Source: JAYSFC01 sp041913505 (GTDB lineage Bacteria > Pseudomonadota > Gammaproteobacteria > Burkholderiales > Burkholderiaceae_C). From it: a stretch of DNA of 21,054 nt. Under the pieces are notes generated by a model, which was given only the letters and a program-made list of their open reading frames with translations, did not search any database and was not told the origin of the DNA. Below are positions 20,965 through 21,054 of this stretch, piece by piece. The translations under genes and the position numbers were made by a program. The DNA is taken from positions 1 through 21,054 of the forward strand of contig JAYSFC010000059.1 of NCBI GenBank assembly GCA_041913505.1. The letters run 5' to 3'. The first letter of the stretch is position 1. Each line of letters starts with the position of its first letter.

Positions 20965-21054
20965 ATGAAAGTACTCGTCATTGGCGGCGGTGGCCGCGAA
21001 CATGCATTGGCCTGGAAACTGGCCCAATCGCCCAAGGCGACCAAGGTCTACGTG
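20965..21054 (+). CDS. purD: Phosphoribosylamine-glycine ligase, N-terminal part
   Basis: The first 30 residues (M-K-V-L-V-I-G-G-G-G-R-E-H-A-L-A-W-K) match the N-terminal domain of PurD, which joins glycine to phosphoribosylamine in the second step of de novo purine synthesis. The G-G-G-R-E-H-A-L-A-W loop is characteristic. The gene starts 6 bp after yebC and continues beyond the window end. No ribosome binding site stronger than the TAAGA around the yebC stop is visible, so translation may be coupled to yebC. Confidence 0.93.
   Translation, partial: MKVLVIGGGGREHALAWKLAQSPKATKVYV

Overview
This is a GC-rich, gene-dense bacterial chromosome segment with ordinary housekeeping content. Several things point to the Burkholderiales, most likely Comamonadaceae (Acidovorax-like): the lpd-zapE and yebC-purD neighbourhoods, the style of the Kdp proteins, and an interspersed intergenic repeat whose form (AAATTGGC...GCTTG...CAAGC...GCAGCTATTGAA) I associate with Acidovorax and relatives. 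The family call is inference, because no rRNA or other phylogenetic marker gene is present. No tRNA, rRNA, CRISPR array, transposase or prophage gene was found, and no gene-free stretch exceeds 300 bases.

Layout. 2-2210 (+): the 3' end of lpd (E3 dihydrolipoamide dehydrogenase), a repeat hairpin, zapE, and a gene for an exported coiled-coil protein that overlaps zapE by one base. 2263-5274: a PP2C-type phosphatase gene (-) divergent from an iron-sulfur DinG/YoaA-type helicase gene (+). 5215-13366 (-): a complete, tightly packed kdp operon in the order small ORF - kdpF - kdpA - kdpB - kdpC - kdpD - kdpE. It encodes the high-affinity K+-importing P-type ATPase and its two-component regulator. 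The operon begins with an unnamed 33-residue membrane peptide gene and is preceded by three TCAAG-centred direct repeats at 11-bp spacing, a candidate KdpE operator. The kdpE 3' end overlaps the convergent helicase gene by 60 bp.

13619-14929 (+): a secreted protein, divergent from kdp, with 20 collagen Gly-X-Y triplets and a glycine-rich C-terminal region of repeats. 15131-15844 (+): a divergent YebC-family paralogue. 15974-20160 (-): upp, a threonine dehydratase-like gene, a crotonase-fold gene with the three acidic residues of dienoyl-CoA isomerase, and a HerA-like (DUF853/YjgR) ATPase gene. 20239-21054 (+): canonical yebC followed by the start of purD.

How the genes work together. The kdp block is the one clear integrated system: KdpD senses K+ limitation or turgor, KdpE activates the operon, and KdpFABC imports K+. 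The other genes serve separate housekeeping roles (central carbon metabolism, division, DNA repair, pyrimidine salvage, amino-acid and fatty-acid catabolism, translation, purine synthesis). I see no convincing wholly new system. The least explained elements are the 33-residue kdp leader peptide, the collagen/glycine-rich exported protein with its G-quadruplex-prone repeat, and the exported coiled-coil protein after zapE.
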